This document shows, in pieces, positions 63,772-64,000 of a stretch of 64,000 nucleotides of DNA. A program made the translations under genes and the position numbers. The notes below the pieces were generated by a model, which worked only from the letters and a program-made list of their open reading frames with translations, was not told the origin of the DNA and ran no database searches. The DNA is from Flavobacterium foetidum (lineage in GTDB: Bacteria > Bacteroidota > Bacteroidia > Flavobacteriales > Flavobacteriaceae), in NCBI RefSeq assembly GCF_004634245.1, contig NZ_SJTF01000001.1:310001-374000 (forward strand), written 5' to 3'. Positions within the stretch are counted from its first letter, which is position 1, and every line of letters starts with the position of its first letter.

Positions 63772-64000
63772 ATGAAAAAAACGATTCTTTTAGCAGTTTT
63801 AGCTTTAAACGGATTGACATCTTTTGCACAGTCAAATGATGAGAAAAACATTAAATTATTCTACAAAAAAGCCCTTACCGAAGCAAAATGTTATACTTGG
63901 CTGGAGTATTTGTCCAACGACATCGGAAGCCGTCTTTCTGGCTCCAAAGGAGCTGCCGAAGCAGTAGAATATACCAAGCGACAATTAGAATCTTTAGGAT
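63772..64000 (+). CDS. M28-family aminopeptidase (5' part only)
   Basis: The first 76 codons of a secreted protein, cut by the window end. The signal peptide MKKTILLAVLALNGLTSFAQ is followed by LSNDIGSRLSGSKGAAEAVEYTKRQLES, which is the usual start of M28 zinc peptidases before their catalytic domain. The zinc-binding residues lie beyond the window, so activity cannot be judged. It has its own region after the PUL terminator. Confidence 0.75.
   Translation, partial: MKKTILLAVLALNGLTSFAQSNDEKNIKLFYKKALTEAKCYTWLEYLSNDIGSRLSGSKGAAEAVEYTKRQLESLG

Overview
The window looks like chromosome from a Flavobacterium-type member of the Bacteroidota. Evidence: low GC, an adjacent SusC/SusD pair, many signal peptides and SpII lipoboxes, almost no Shine-Dalgarno sites, and many promoters of the type TTG/TTTG-N16..23-TAnnTTTG (the family's -33/-7 elements). 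No rRNA, tRNA or CRISPR array was seen. The species is an inference.

Layout. 1-3.7 kb: an OstA/LptA-like gene (cut by the window start) and a GH13 amylase lipoprotein. 3.7-9.4 kb: a leftward housekeeping block rsfS-ftsH-LUD-cdsA-psd-ACBP plus a lipoprotein superoxide dismutase, covering membrane protein quality control and phospholipid synthesis. 9.4-13.8 kb: birA, an SRPBCC protein, pyrE divergent from a Nudix hydrolase, an odd alpha/beta hydrolase and a Crp-type regulator. 13.9-18 kb: an accessory island with a decayed IS4-family element inserted in a structured repeat, a two-gene SLATT effector plus SMODS/AGS-C nucleotidyltransferase module (CBASS-like), REP-like palindromes and a cREC-type receiver protein. 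18-28 kb: M14 peptidase, DEAD-box helicase, secreted protein with a structured leader, PhnA/YjdM, coaD, DUF421, ddl, PASTA protein and RluD. 28-39.4 kb: a leftward series of lipoproteins and small enzymes (ModF-like ABC, sulfurtransferase, hydrolases, thioesterase, rhomboid, TlpA-type thioredoxin). 39.6-48.7 kb: dnaK with a sigma-54-like promoter, a Fic protein with its own operator array, corA, and pta/ackA separated by tandem repeats. 48.8-63.6 kb: a polysaccharide utilisation locus (PUL). The window ends inside an M28 peptidase gene.

The PUL is the most coherent biological unit. A beta-propeller/LuxR-type one-protein sensor-regulator is followed by susC, susD, a GH144-type endo-beta-1,2-glucanase, a serine esterase, a GH3 beta-glucosidase, a secreted glycerophosphodiester phosphodiesterase and a GH43-like/discoidin protein. 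Read together, they suggest use of beta-1,2-glucans carrying ester and phosphoglycerol groups, such as the osmoregulated periplasmic glucans of Proteobacteria. This is an inference from gene content.

Intergenic DNA is unusually rich in palindromic mosaics. They include two near-identical ~195 bp elements with terminal inverted repeats, a third relative with a different interior, an AGCCCTGATAG...GGATAGCAGG structured element, and short tandem phrases. All comparisons were done by eye, and homology calls come from recognised motifs rather than searches.
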